NCBI RefSeq assembly: GCF_900109935.1
Contig: NZ_FOBV01000010.1
Coordinates: 79,610 to 143,609 of the forward strand
Reading direction: 5' to 3'
Source: Chryseobacterium taichungense
GTDB taxonomy: Bacteria > Bacteroidota > Bacteroidia > Flavobacteriales > Weeksellaceae
Length of the DNA: 64,000 nucleotides
Made by a program: the position numbers and the translations under genes. Positions within the stretch are counted from its first letter, which is position 1, and each line of letters starts with the position of its first letter. The notes beneath the pieces are model-generated. The model ran no database searches. It saw only the letters and a program-made list of their open reading frames with translations, and was not told where the DNA came from. Below are positions 8,027 through 15,679 of the stretch, in pieces.

Positions 8027-10564
8027 ATGGATTATAAGTTTTCACAAGGTTTGAGCCAAGTGTTCAAACAAAGCAAAAGCGAAGCGAAAAGGCTGAAAAG
8101 TGAATTTCTTAATACAGAACATCTACTTTTAGGTATTATAAAAACGGAAAACTCTGCAAAAGAAATCCTTCAAAACCTTAATGCGGATTTAACACAGATC
8201 AGAAGAAAAATTGAAACTTTAAATACAGCAAGTCTTAATCCTATATCTGAGGAGGTTACCAATATTTCTTTCACGAAGATGGCAGATTATGCCGTGAAGC
8301 GTGCAGAACTGGAATGCAGACAATATAAAAGCAATGAGATTAATACCGTTCATTTGCTTTTGGGCATTCTTTATAAATATGAGGATCCTACCGCCAATAT
8401 TTTAGGAGCGTACGACATCGACTATGAAGGAGTTTCAAGAGAATATCAGACGATGCTGAAAAATTCCGGTCAATCACCACAGATGAGTGCCTATGACGAT
8501 GATGATGAAAGAGAGGAATTTGAACAGATGAGAAAGCCTACAGGTAATCTGGGATCTGCAAAAAGTAAAACCCCTACACTGGATAACTTCGGTAGAGACC
8601 TTACTTCTTTGGCAAGAGACGGAAAATTAGACCCTGTTATCGGCCGTGAAAAAGAAATTGAAAGAGTTTCTCAAATTTTATCCCGTAGAAAGAAAAATAA
8701 CCCGCTTCTTATCGGAGAACCGGGAGTTGGTAAATCTGCGATTGCGGAAGGTCTAGCGCTAAGAATCCAGCAGAAAAAAGTATCCAGAGTTCTTTACGGA
8801 AAACGTGTTATTACGCTAGATCTTGCAAGCCTGGTTGCCGGAACAAAATACCGCGGACAGTTTGAGGAAAGAATGAAAGCGATCATGACTGAGCTTGAAA
8901 AAAACAGAGATGTAATTCTGTTTATTGATGAGCTTCACACGATTGTTGGCGCAGGAAGTTCTACCGGAAGTTTAGATGCTTCTAATATGTTTAAGCCAGC
9001 CTTGGCAAGAGGTGAGATTCAGTGCATCGGAGCGACTACTTTGGATGAATACCGTCAATATATTGAAAAAGACGGCGCTTTGGAAAGAAGGTTCCAGAAA
9101 GTAATGGTAGAGCCTACTTCTATTGAAGAAACCATTCAAATTTTAAATCAGATTAAAGATAAATACGAAGAGCATCACAACGTAATTTATACTCCAGAAG
9201 CAATTGCTGCATGTGTTAATTTAACATCAAGATATATTACTGACCGTTTCTTACCGGACAAAGCAATTGATGCGATGGACGAAGCAGGATCCCGTGTTTA
9301 TATCAAAAACATGAAAGTGCCTACCGAAATCATTGATTTTGAAAAGAAAATCGAAGAGATTAAGGAATTAAAGCAAAAAGCGGTAAAAGCACAGGATTAT
9401 CTGGAAGCCAGAAAGTTGAAAGATGAAGAAGAAAGACTTCAGATGGAATTAAATTCGGCTCAGGATAAATGGGATAAAGATGTTAAAGAGAAAAAAGAAA
9501 CCGTAACGGAAGAAAATGTGGCTGAAGTGGTTTCTATGATGAGTGGTGTTCCGGTAACGAAAGTAGGTAAAAACGAACTTGACAAACTGGCCGGAATGGA
9601 CGGAAATCTGAACGGAAAAGTTATCGGACAGGAAGATGCCGTGAAAAAAGTTGTTAAGGCAATTCAAAGAAACAGAGCCGGTCTTAAAGATCCGAACCGA
9701 CCTATTGGTACCTTCATTTTCTTAGGAACAACCGGTGTTGGTAAAACAGAGCTGGCTAAAGTAATGGCAAGAGAACTCTTTGATTCTGACGAAGCACTGA
9801 TCAGAATTGATATGAGTGAATACATGGAAAAATTTGCGGTGTCAAGATTAGTGGGTGCGCCTCCGGGATACGTTGGTTATGAAGAAGGCGGGCAATTAAC
9901 AGAGGCCGTAAGAAGAAAACCTTATGCTGTGGTTCTTCTGGATGAGATTGAAAAAGCTCACCCTGACGTATTCAACATCTTGCTTCAGATTTTAGATGAA
10001 GGTCACGTTACCGATAGTTTAGGTAGAAAAATAGATTTCAGAAATACCATTATCATCCTTACTTCCAATATTGGAACAAGAGATCTTAAAGACTTCGGTG
10101 ATGGTGTAGGATTCGGAACTTCTGCTAAAAAATCAAGTTCAGATACAAGAGCCAGAAGTACGATCGAAAATGCACTTAAAAAAGCATTTGCTCCAGAGTT
10201 CCTGAACAGAATTGATGACATCATTATCTTCAACTCTCTTGAACAGACTGATATCAAGAAAATCATTGATCTTGAACTTGGTAAATTGTATAGCCGACTT
10301 GAAAAATTAGGATATAAAGTTGAATTAACTGAAGCAGCAAAAGACTTTATTTCTGAAAAAGGTTGGGACAAAGATTTCGGAGCAAGACCATTAAAACGTG
10401 CGATCCAGAAATACATTGAAGACTTATTGGCTGAAATGCTGGTAAACAAACAATTGAATGAGGGAGAAACCGTAGTTCTTGATCTTAATGAAGCGAAAGA
10501 CGGATTGGCAGGAAAAACTTCTAAACCAAAGAAGTCAGCCGCTGAAAAATCTTCTCAATCATAA
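8027..10564 (+). CDS. clpC: ATP-dependent Clp protease ATPase subunit ClpC
   Basis: 845 residues from ATG 8027 (MDYKFSQGLSQVFKQ). An ATG at 8015 in the same frame adds four residues and is less like the family. Two Clp-N repeats (about residues 1-140) are followed by an acidic linker and AAA1 with Walker A GEPGVGKS near residue 230 and DEx motif FIDELHTIVGAG. A UVR-type coiled segment near 445-470 (QDYLEARKLKDEEE) marks ClpC rather than ClpA or ClpB. AAA2 has GTTGVGKT near 566 and VVLLDEIEKAHPDVF. The C-terminal domain has the GARPLKRAIQ sensor-2 motif. ClpC unfolds substrates for ClpP. No adaptor gene is adjacent. Confidence 0.96.
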   Translation: MDYKFSQGLSQVFKQSKSEAKRLKSEFLNTEHLLLGIIKTENSAKEILQNLNADLTQIRRKIETLNTASLNPISEEVTNISFTKMADYAVKRAELECRQYKSNEINTVHLLLGILYKYEDPTANILGAYDIDYEGVSREYQTMLKNSGQSPQMSAYDDDDEREEFEQMRKPTGNLGSAKSKTPTLDNFGRDLTSLARDGKLDPVIGREKEIERVSQILSRRKKNNPLLIGEPGVGKSAIAEGLALRIQQKKVSRVLYGKRVITLDLASLVAGTKYRGQFEERMKAIMTELEKNRDVILFIDELHTIVGAGSSTGSLDASNMFKPALARGEIQCIGATTLDEYRQYIEKDGALERRFQKVMVEPTSIEETIQILNQIKDKYEEHHNVIYTPEAIAACVNLTSRYITDRFLPDKAIDAMDEAGSRVYIKNMKVPTEIIDFEKKIEEIKELKQKAVKAQDYLEARKLKDEEERLQMELNSAQDKWDKDVKEKKETVTEENVAEVVSMMSGVPVTKVGKNELDKLAGMDGNLNGKVIGQEDAVKKVVKAIQRNRAGLKDPNRPIGTFIFLGTTGVGKTELAKVMARELFDSDEALIRIDMSEYMEKFAVSRLVGAPPGYVGYEEGGQLTEAVRRKPYAVVLLDEIEKAHPDVFNILLQILDEGHVTDSLGRKIDFRNTIIILTSNIGTRDLKDFGDGVGFGTSAKKSSSDTRARSTIENALKKAFAPEFLNRIDDIIIFNSLEQTDIKKIIDLELGKLYSRLEKLGYKVELTEAAKDFISEKGWDKDFGARPLKRAIQKYIEDLLAEMLVNKQLNEGETVVLDLNEAKDGLAGKTSKPKKSAAEKSSQS

Positions 10565-10585
10565 ATAAATTGATTTAATTTTTAT

Positions 10586-10617
10586 AAAAAGCACCGGGAA
10601 TTTTCTCGGTGCTTTTT
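10586..10617. terminator. Terminator between clpC and the converging gene
   Basis: The stem AAAAAGCACCG (10586-10596) pairs with CGGTGCTTTTT (10606-10616), with inner GAA/TTC pairing, followed by T-rich sequence. The A-run on the left makes it usable in both directions. Confidence 0.88.
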
Positions 10618-10664
10618 GTTTTTTTAATTTATATTGGAATCTATAAATAGAGTAGAAAGATAAC

Positions 10665-11192
10665 TTAGAGTCCAACCACAAAACCAATATTTGGAACCAG
10701 CCCTGTTGAGAAAATACTTGAATTTTCTTTCCATAAGACATTATACATCAAGCCGATCTGCATGAAAGAATTATTCCCGATTCTCTGCATGTATCCTCCA
10801 CCGAGATATAAAGCATCTTCATCTGTATTCATTTTAAAATCGTAATATTTATCTTTATAATTGATAAAATAATGCTGATAATTAGCACTTAAATAAAATG
10901 ATCTTGCAAAATAATAATTAACAAAAGGTCCTACCCCAAACATTGTAGATCGATAAAAATCGGAAGTCTGCCATGAGACACTTCCTACAGCTCCACCTTC
11001 CAGATCATTGGTAAGCCTGTATCCCACCCTTGGAGATGCCTGAAAATAAAACGCACTGTTGCTTCCAAAACCAACACCAATTCCGCCACCGAAAGTCCAG
11101 CGGTTGTTGTTTTCCGGTGAAGCTCCCACAGCAACCTGCGAATATAGCAAGCCGGAAGCGGACAGATATAAAGGAATAATAAACTTTTTCAT
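10665..11192 (-). CDS. Putative outer-membrane beta-barrel protein
   Basis: 175 residues with a signal peptide (MKKFIIPLYLSASGLLYSQ). Alternating Gly- and aromatic-rich strands follow (GGGIGVGFGSNSAFYFQASPRVGYRLTN, GVGPFVNYYFARSFYLSANYQHYF, LYLGGGYMQRI), and the C-terminal strand ends NIGFVVGL. This is the pattern of small eight-stranded outer-membrane barrels of the OmpA/OprF-like class. No ligand or function can be read. It is transcribed alone, converging on clpC. Confidence 0.75.
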   Translation of the reverse strand: MKKFIIPLYLSASGLLYSQVAVGASPENNNRWTFGGGIGVGFGSNSAFYFQASPRVGYRLTNDLEGGAVGSVSWQTSDFYRSTMFGVGPFVNYYFARSFYLSANYQHYFINYKDKYYDFKMNTDEDALYLGGGYMQRIGNNSFMQIGLMYNVLWKENSSIFSTGLVPNIGFVVGL

Positions 11193-11230
11193 ATTACTAT
11201 TGTTTTTGTCGATGTTTAAAATTATAACTT

Positions 11231-11259
11231 TTTTGCGAATCTTTTTAATCGTATTTTTG
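11231..11259 (+). promoter_or_regulatory. Promoter of mnmA
   Basis: A TTTTG (11231-11235) is followed 16 nt later by TATTTTTG (11252-11259), matching the -33 TTTG and -7 TAnnTTTG elements of Bacteroidota promoters. The start point would fall near 11266, about 43 nt before the mnmA ATG. Confidence 0.6.
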
Positions 11260-11308
11260 CCGCATCAAACTAAGAACTCCCGTTAAGAGTTTCGTAAAAT
11301 TGAATATA

Positions 11309-12496
11309 ATGAAAATAGTAGTAGGCCTCTCCGGAGGTGTAGATTCAAGTGTGGCGGCTTATTTGCTGCAACAGCAGGGCCATGAAGTAGTAGCCTTGTT
11401 TATGAGAAACTGGAATGATGCTTCAGTAACGTTAGAGGACGAATGCCCGTGGATTGAGGACAGTAATGATGCCTTAATGGTCGCTCAAAAGCTTGGAATT
11501 CCTTTTCAGGTAATCGATATGAGTGATCTTTACAAAGAAAGAATTGTAGATTACATGTTCGATGAATATCAGAAAGGAAGAACACCCAATCCTGATGTTC
11601 TATGCAACCGGGAAGTAAAATTCGATGTTTTCCTGAAAACGGCACTGTCACTGGGAGCAGATAAAGTAGCCACAGGACATTATGCCAGAGTAGATTCTAC
11701 ATTTGATGAAAACGGTAAAGAAGTTTTCCATTTATTAGCAGGAAAAGATAATAATAAAGACCAGTCGTACTTTTTATGTCAGTTGAGTCAGGAGCAACTC
11801 TCTAAAGCATTATTTCCTATTGGTGAATTGACGAAACCTCAGGTAAGGGAAATCGCTAAGGAAATCGGATTGGTAACCGCTGACAAAAAAGATTCCCAAG
11901 GATTATGTTTCATCGGTAAAGTAAGCCTTCCTCAATTTCTTCAGCAGCAATTGGTTGCCAAAGAAGGTGAAATTGTAGAAATTTTTAAAGATTCTCCACT
12001 TTTTACACAAGAAAAACCACAATTTTCTTCAAAACAGGAAGAACTTGAGTTTTTGAGTCAGAAAATTAATTATAAAAAATCCGACGGAAAAGTTATCGGA
12101 AAGCATCAGGGTGCTCAGTTTTTTACGATCGGACAAAGTAAAGGATTAGGTATAGGCGGACATAAAGAAAGCTGTTTTATCATCTCCAGGGATATGGAAA
12201 ACAACATCCTTTTCGTCGGCGAAGGTCATCAGTTCCCGGGATTGCTGAAAAAAGCTTTAAAAATCGACAATTCTGAATTGCATTGGGTGCGTAAAGATCT
12301 ACAGCTGAAAAACGGTGAATCGATGGAGGCTATGGCAAGATTCAGATATAGACAGCCTTTACAGAAAGCAACCTTATATCAGTTTGAGGATGCTTTTTAT
12401 ATTGAATTTGAAGAACTACAGTCTGCCATTGCAGAAGGACAGTTTGTAGCATGGTATAACGGAGAAGAACTGTTGGGAAGCGGTGTTATTTCATAA
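11309..12496 (+). CDS. mnmA: tRNA-specific 2-thiouridylase MnmA
   Basis: 395 residues from ATG 11309 (MKIVVGLSGGVDSSVAAYLL). A TTG three codons upstream is in frame but unlikely. The PP-loop SGGVDSS (residues 8-14) binds ATP. The catalytic cysteines sit in the NPDVLCNREVKF segment and in the SQGLCFIGK segment. The C-terminal beta-barrel (RFRYRQPL, GQFVAWYNGEELLGSGVI) is complete. MnmA adds sulfur to position 2 of U34 in tRNA-Lys, -Glu and -Gln. An insert near residues 225-260 (FKDSPLFTQEKPQF) makes it slightly longer than E. coli MnmA, as in other Bacteroidota. mnmG, which modifies the same base, is also in this window at 40.1 kb. Confidence 0.96.
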   Translation: MKIVVGLSGGVDSSVAAYLLQQQGHEVVALFMRNWNDASVTLEDECPWIEDSNDALMVAQKLGIPFQVIDMSDLYKERIVDYMFDEYQKGRTPNPDVLCNREVKFDVFLKTALSLGADKVATGHYARVDSTFDENGKEVFHLLAGKDNNKDQSYFLCQLSQEQLSKALFPIGELTKPQVREIAKEIGLVTADKKDSQGLCFIGKVSLPQFLQQQLVAKEGEIVEIFKDSPLFTQEKPQFSSKQEELEFLSQKINYKKSDGKVIGKHQGAQFFTIGQSKGLGIGGHKESCFIISRDMENNILFVGEGHQFPGLLKKALKIDNSELHWVRKDLQLKNGESMEAMARFRYRQPLQKATLYQFEDAFYIEFEELQSAIAEGQFVAWYNGEELLGSGVIS

Positions 12497-12563
12497 AAGA
12501 AATTTTTGTAACATATTTGGAGTTGTTATACTTACTCTATAAATAACAATAAAAAATATCATT

Positions 12564-12764
12564 ATGAAAACGATCTTAGAAAACAATTATTCCTACACAC
12601 AACAATTAATTATTGCTCTTGTATCAACTTTTTTCGGATATCATCTTTATCAGGAGATTGTAAATCCAGAAAAATCACAGCTTACTTTAAGTATTATGCT
12701 GGTTGCTCTTACCTATTTCCTTATCAATAAATTTGGAACTCAATCAGAAAAAGGAAAAATCTAA
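12564..12764 (+). CDS. Small two-helix membrane protein
   Basis: 66 residues with two predicted membrane helices (QLIIALVSTFFGYHLYQEIV and LTLSIMLVALTYFLINKF) and a short basic tail. No domain is recognised. It lies 67 nt after mnmA and before a terminator at 12776-12802, so it probably forms the last gene of that transcript or its own short unit. The function is unknown. Confidence 0.65.
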   Translation: MKTILENNYSYTQQLIIALVSTFFGYHLYQEIVNPEKSQLTLSIMLVALTYFLINKFGTQSEKGKI

Positions 12765-12775
12765 TTTATCTATAG

Positions 12776-12802
12776 AACCCGGAGCTTTTGTTTCGGGTTT
12801 TT
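12776..12802 (+). terminator. Terminator after the small membrane-protein gene
   Basis: AACCCG (12776-12781) pairs with CGGGTT (12794-12799) across a 12-nt loop and runs into T residues. The short stem makes it moderately strong. Confidence 0.65.
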
Positions 12803-12812
12803 AATTTGAATA

Positions 12813-13091
12813 ATGAAGAAATTCATTCGTCAGCGTCATTTTATCTCAAGGATAAAAGATAGTAAGGAAAAGCTTAAAAATCCAGAATACAAGCTCCATG
12901 AATTGCATTTTATAAGTACGTGTATTAGTTTTAATCAGGAGCCAATTGCCCTCTTCGAAATCTTTCAGAAAGCCGACAGAAAAACATTCATCACTGATTC
13001 TGTGAGTTTTCCTATAGACAGTGAAGAGATCCCGTCATCGATCGTAAAACAGCTTGAAGATACAGAAGCTAATCGTATAGATTATAAATAG
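12813..13091 (+). CDS. Small conserved-looking soluble protein
   Basis: 92 residues with no signal peptide or membrane helix. The N-terminus is basic (MKKFIRQRHFISRIKDSKEKLK). The second half looks like a mixed alpha/beta fold (LHFISTCISFNQEPIALFEIFQKADRKTF). No family is recognised. The composition and codon use look like the neighbours, so the ORF is probably real. It follows a terminator and has its own transcript. Confidence 0.55.
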   Translation: MKKFIRQRHFISRIKDSKEKLKNPEYKLHELHFISTCISFNQEPIALFEIFQKADRKTFITDSVSFPIDSEEIPSSIVKQLEDTEANRIDYK

Positions 13092-13191
13092 TTGATATCT
13101 TTGGTTGACTTTTGACAGGTAATAATTATGCTTAAATTTTTAAGATATTGAAAAGTCTTCTGCCTTTTCTCTATTATCTATTTTGTCTTAT

Positions 13192-13935
13192 TTAACTTAC
13201 CAGCCAGTCTTTAAAGTCTTTAACTCTTTCACGGCTCACCGTAATTTCCTCTTTCGGTTGAAATTCAAGTTCTACTTTATAATTCGGTGAGGTGTGGATA
13301 TTTTTGATGTAATCTGAATTGATGATAAACTGCCGGTTTACCCTGAAAAATTTACGTTCATCCAGAATATCTTCCAATTCATCCAACGTAAAATCTGAAG
13401 GAAATGCACGTTCCTGAGTCTGCAGATAGACAATTTTATTTTCACTGAAAAAACAGCTTATTTCATGCGTCTGCACAATTTTAAGATTATAACCGATTTT
13501 GACCAGAATTCTCGAAAGCGTAGTTTTATCTTTTTTAATTAATTGCTTAATTTCCTGTGAATTAACAGCGCTATCCGAAGGGATGAAAGATTTAAATTTT
13601 TCAATGGCTACAGCCAAATCCTCGTCTAAAATTGGTTTTAAAAGATAATCAATGCTGTTTAGTTTGAATGCTTTCAGTGTGTACTGATCAAAAGCGGTGG
13701 TGTAAATGATAAATCCTTTCGTCGGAATTTTCTCAAAAATATCGAATGACAAACCGTCTCCAAGAACTATATCCGAAAAAATAAGTTGAGGATGCTCATT
13801 TTCAGAAAACCAGGCAACTCCTTCTTCTACGGATTCTATTTTAGCTACCACTTCAATTTCAGGAAACTCATTAAGCATTCTTTCCAATTTCCTTGAAGCC
13901 GGTTTTTCGTCTTCGATAATGACTGTTTTTATCAT
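13192..13935 (-). CDS. LytTR-family response regulator
   Basis: 247 residues. The receiver domain (1-120) has the acidic pocket EDE (8-10), phospho-acceptor Asp55 in FSDIVLGDG, and the conserved Lys in LLKPI. The LytTR DNA-binding domain (about 148-247) shows the family features HEISCFFSENKIVYL, FFRVNRQFIINSDYIKNI and the KVELEFQPKEEITVSRERVKDFKDWL end. It most likely receives phosphate from the histidine kinase encoded at 15680-16996. Paired LytTR-type boxes lie upstream of three promoters in this cluster, one of which drives the transcript ending with this gene. Confidence 0.93.
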   Translation of the reverse strand: MIKTVIIEDEKPASRKLERMLNEFPEIEVVAKIESVEEGVAWFSENEHPQLIFSDIVLGDGLSFDIFEKIPTKGFIIYTTAFDQYTLKAFKLNSIDYLLKPILDEDLAVAIEKFKSFIPSDSAVNSQEIKQLIKKDKTTLSRILVKIGYNLKIVQTHEISCFFSENKIVYLQTQERAFPSDFTLDELEDILDERKFFRVNRQFIINSDYIKNIHTSPNYKVELEFQPKEEITVSRERVKDFKDWLVS

Positions 13936-13994
13936 TCTGAGCTTCTGATTTAGTTTTTTAATTTTGAATAAAAATAATCAAAACTTACCGGTTT

Positions 13995-14270
13995 TTAAAA
14001 TTGAATCGGCTTTTTCGTATTTTTCATTTCTTTTTCGATGATGCTTCTCTCCCATTCTGCATCAAAAATGAATAGTTTTACGGCTTTAACCGTCAGAATT
14101 ATTCCCCAAATCGTCAGAATGATTGATCCGTCCCAAAGTGAAAAATTAAAAACTCCTTTTTCAAAAATATCATCAAAGAAAAAGATGAAAGCGATAATTC
14201 CGAACCATAAAACGCTTTTGTAGAATTTTTTTAAATCGTGTACTCTTTGTTGTGCCTGATTGTAGTCCAT
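13995..14270 (-). CDS. 2TM-domain protein
   Basis: 91 residues fitting the 2TM domain family: an amphipathic start with QRVHDLKKFYKSVLWFG, two membrane helices (VLWFGIIAFIFFFDDIF and SIILTIWGIILTVKAVKLF), then a charged tail with WERSIIEKEMK. These proteins are common beside LytTR systems in Flavobacteriia, and their role is not established. It lies 59 nt upstream of the response-regulator gene on the same strand, so co-transcription is likely. It is the most divergent of the four 2TM copies here, lacking the W-G-x-G motif in helix two. Confidence 0.85.
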   Translation of the reverse strand: MDYNQAQQRVHDLKKFYKSVLWFGIIAFIFFFDDIFEKGVFNFSLWDGSIILTIWGIILTVKAVKLFIFDAEWERSIIEKEMKNTKKPIQF

Positions 14271-14299
14271 TGTATTAATTTTTAAAGGTTATTATTATT

Positions 14300-14593
14300 T
14301 TAAAGTGTTTTTACATTCTTTCTTTCCTCCTCCATCAATTCTTTGATTTTTTTCTCTTCCCAATCTTTTCCGATTCCGAAAGTAGTCACTGCATGAGCCG
14401 CAACCCCAAGTCCCCATCCTATCATTGGCCAAAAGAACCACAGATATCCAGGTGATGTTAAAATGTTTAGTACTATAAGAAACGATATGACCAATATGTA
14501 AGAAGTAAGGTTTCCATAAAATCCTTTCAGTTCTTTTACTCTTCTGGTTGCTTTTTCGTAAGCCTGATTTTCTTTGGTAATGTAAGTTTCCAT
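14300..14593 (-). CDS. 2TM-domain protein
   Basis: 97 residues with the full 2TM signature: ATRRVKELKGFYGNLTSYILV, a short SPGYLWFFWPM loop, GWGLGVAAHAVTTFGIGKDWEEKKIKELMEEE. It closely resembles the C-terminal domain of the neighbouring histidine kinase, which shares RVKELKSFYGNLISY and GWGIGIAAHGMNVFAIGKSWEEKKIRE, so the two probably arose by duplication. It starts the transcript that ends with the LytTR regulator. A TACATTTG -7 element and paired LytTR boxes lie just upstream. Confidence 0.88.
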   Translation of the reverse strand: METYITKENQAYEKATRRVKELKGFYGNLTSYILVISFLIVLNILTSPGYLWFFWPMIGWGLGVAAHAVTTFGIGKDWEEKKIKELMEEERKNVKTL

Positions 14594-14634
14594 ATTTTTT
14601 ATTTTTAAAGATTAATTGTTTGTTTTTGTTGAGA

Positions 14635-14642
14635 CAAATGTA
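14635..14642 (-). promoter_or_regulatory. -7 element of the 2TM/response-regulator operon
   Basis: The minus strand reads TACATTTG, a TAnnTTTG match 42-49 nt before the start codon at 14593. The nearest LytTR box begins 35 nt upstream, a suitable distance for an activator. Confidence 0.6.
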
Positions 14643-14676
14643 AGTCAGGAAATGATCTCAAATCAATTTTATATGA

Positions 14677-14709
14677 CCGAACCGTAGAATATGCAACCTG
14701 AATTGTAAA
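14677..14709 (-). promoter_or_regulatory. Paired LytTR-type boxes upstream of the 2TM/response-regulator operon
   Basis: On the minus strand, ACAATTCAG and ACGGTTCGG are direct repeats separated by 12 nt (21 nt start to start). This is the 9-N12-9 layout known for LytTR regulators. The closest relative in the window is the pair at 20140-20171, with the same spacing to its -7 element. Confidence 0.7.
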
Positions 14710-14779
14710 AATCCCGACTCTACAGCGAATCGGGACCTTATCTAGATTTAAATTTTACAAAAATATCATGAATAAAACC

Positions 14780-15349
14780 TTAATAAACAAATGGAATGAG
14801 CTTTTTGGTTTTCTTTCTGTATTCCAGATATTCATCGCCGAACTGCTCAATCAGGGTTCTTTCCTCAATGGTAATACGGTAACTGAAAGCGATAAAGGGG
14901 ATAATAAAAGCCAGCAACAACGAAAGCCAGTTATTAAGGTACAATCCGAGGCCAAGTGAAGTCACTAGAGAAAATGCATAAGAAGGATGTCTGATATATT
15001 TATAAAAACCTTCTTTTTTAATTTTATGATCCTGCCGGATGGTGACATCAACGGTAAAGTATTTACCTAAAGATCTGATAATAATAAATCTAAGAACAAT
15101 TCCTAACCAGATAGCAATGACACCGGCATAATAGATCCAGACCTCATCAGAAATCGGAAATTCCGTGATATAGGATATCGTGACAGATACTGCAATTGAT
15201 AACGGAATGGCAATCCAAAGGATATTAAGTGTAGATTTGTCTTTATCTTTTTTATCTTTTTCGTTGGATTTTAAAATATTCTTGTACAGAAATTCACTTA
15301 AAAACCACGCAACCATCGAAAGAGCGAACAGGACCTGTAAAGTTTTCAT
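14780..15349 (-). CDS. Isoprenylcysteine methyltransferase-like membrane protein
   Basis: 189 residues from ATG 15349 (MKTLQVLFALSMVAWFLSEF). The alternative TTG at 15358 adds three residues. There are about five membrane helices. The C-terminal half carries the ICMT/PEMT-type SAM-binding region: RSLGKYFTVDVTIRQDHKIKKEGFYKYIRHPSYAFSLV (split here across two helices) and ERTLIEQFGDEYLEYRKKTKKLIPF. Bacterial members are mostly uncharacterised methyltransferases acting on small or lipid substrates. It sits between 2TM genes in the LytTR cluster, 10 nt after a 2TM gene, so it belongs to the same transcript as the histidine kinase. Confidence 0.85.
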   Translation of the reverse strand: MKTLQVLFALSMVAWFLSEFLYKNILKSNEKDKKDKDKSTLNILWIAIPLSIAVSVTISYITEFPISDEVWIYYAGVIAIWLGIVLRFIIIRSLGKYFTVDVTIRQDHKIKKEGFYKYIRHPSYAFSLVTSLGLGLYLNNWLSLLLAFIIPFIAFSYRITIEERTLIEQFGDEYLEYRKKTKKLIPFVY

Positions 15350-15359
15350 TTTTAACAAT

Positions 15360-15668
15360 TTAAAGTTCTTTTTCTTTATCCATCAGCTGTTTGATTTTTT
15401 TCTCTTCCCAATTGCTTCCGAGAAATACGCCCGGAAGGAAAATACTTATTGCATATCCGGCGATTCCTATTCCCCAGAATATCGCGAGGGTAAAATATTT
15501 AAGCTGCCAGATTGTTTCTCCGTGTTTTAGTTCTCTGTAATTAGTTATAAAAATAAAGATATTAACGACGACATACACAAAGGTAAAAATGTAAAAATTT
15601 TTTATTCTTTTTACACGCTTTTCTGCTTCTTTATATCTGATGTCATCTTCGCTGATCTGCTGTTTCAT
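15360..15668 (-). CDS. 2TM-domain protein
   Basis: 102 residues of the 2TM type: EAEKRVKRIKNFYIFTFVYVVVNIFIF, a longer loop (NYRELKHGETIWQLKYF), GIGIAGYAISIF and the conserved NWEEKKIKQLMDKE tail. It lies 11 nt after the histidine kinase and 10 nt before the ICMT-like gene, so these three form one operon. Among Flavobacteriia such proteins often sit beside LytTR regulators. They may sense or anchor something at the membrane; no function is known. Confidence 0.87.
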   Translation of the reverse strand: MKQQISEDDIRYKEAEKRVKRIKNFYIFTFVYVVVNIFIFITNYRELKHGETIWQLKYFTLAIFWGIGIAGYAISIFLPGVFLGSNWEEKKIKQLMDKEKEL

Positions 15669-15679
15669 GATAATTTAAT

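Noticed and set aside
10003..10449. Long minus-strand ORFs inside clpC, guaC, the Prc gene and others
   Set aside because: They are frame shadows of strongly conserved genes, with no promoter or protein-like composition.
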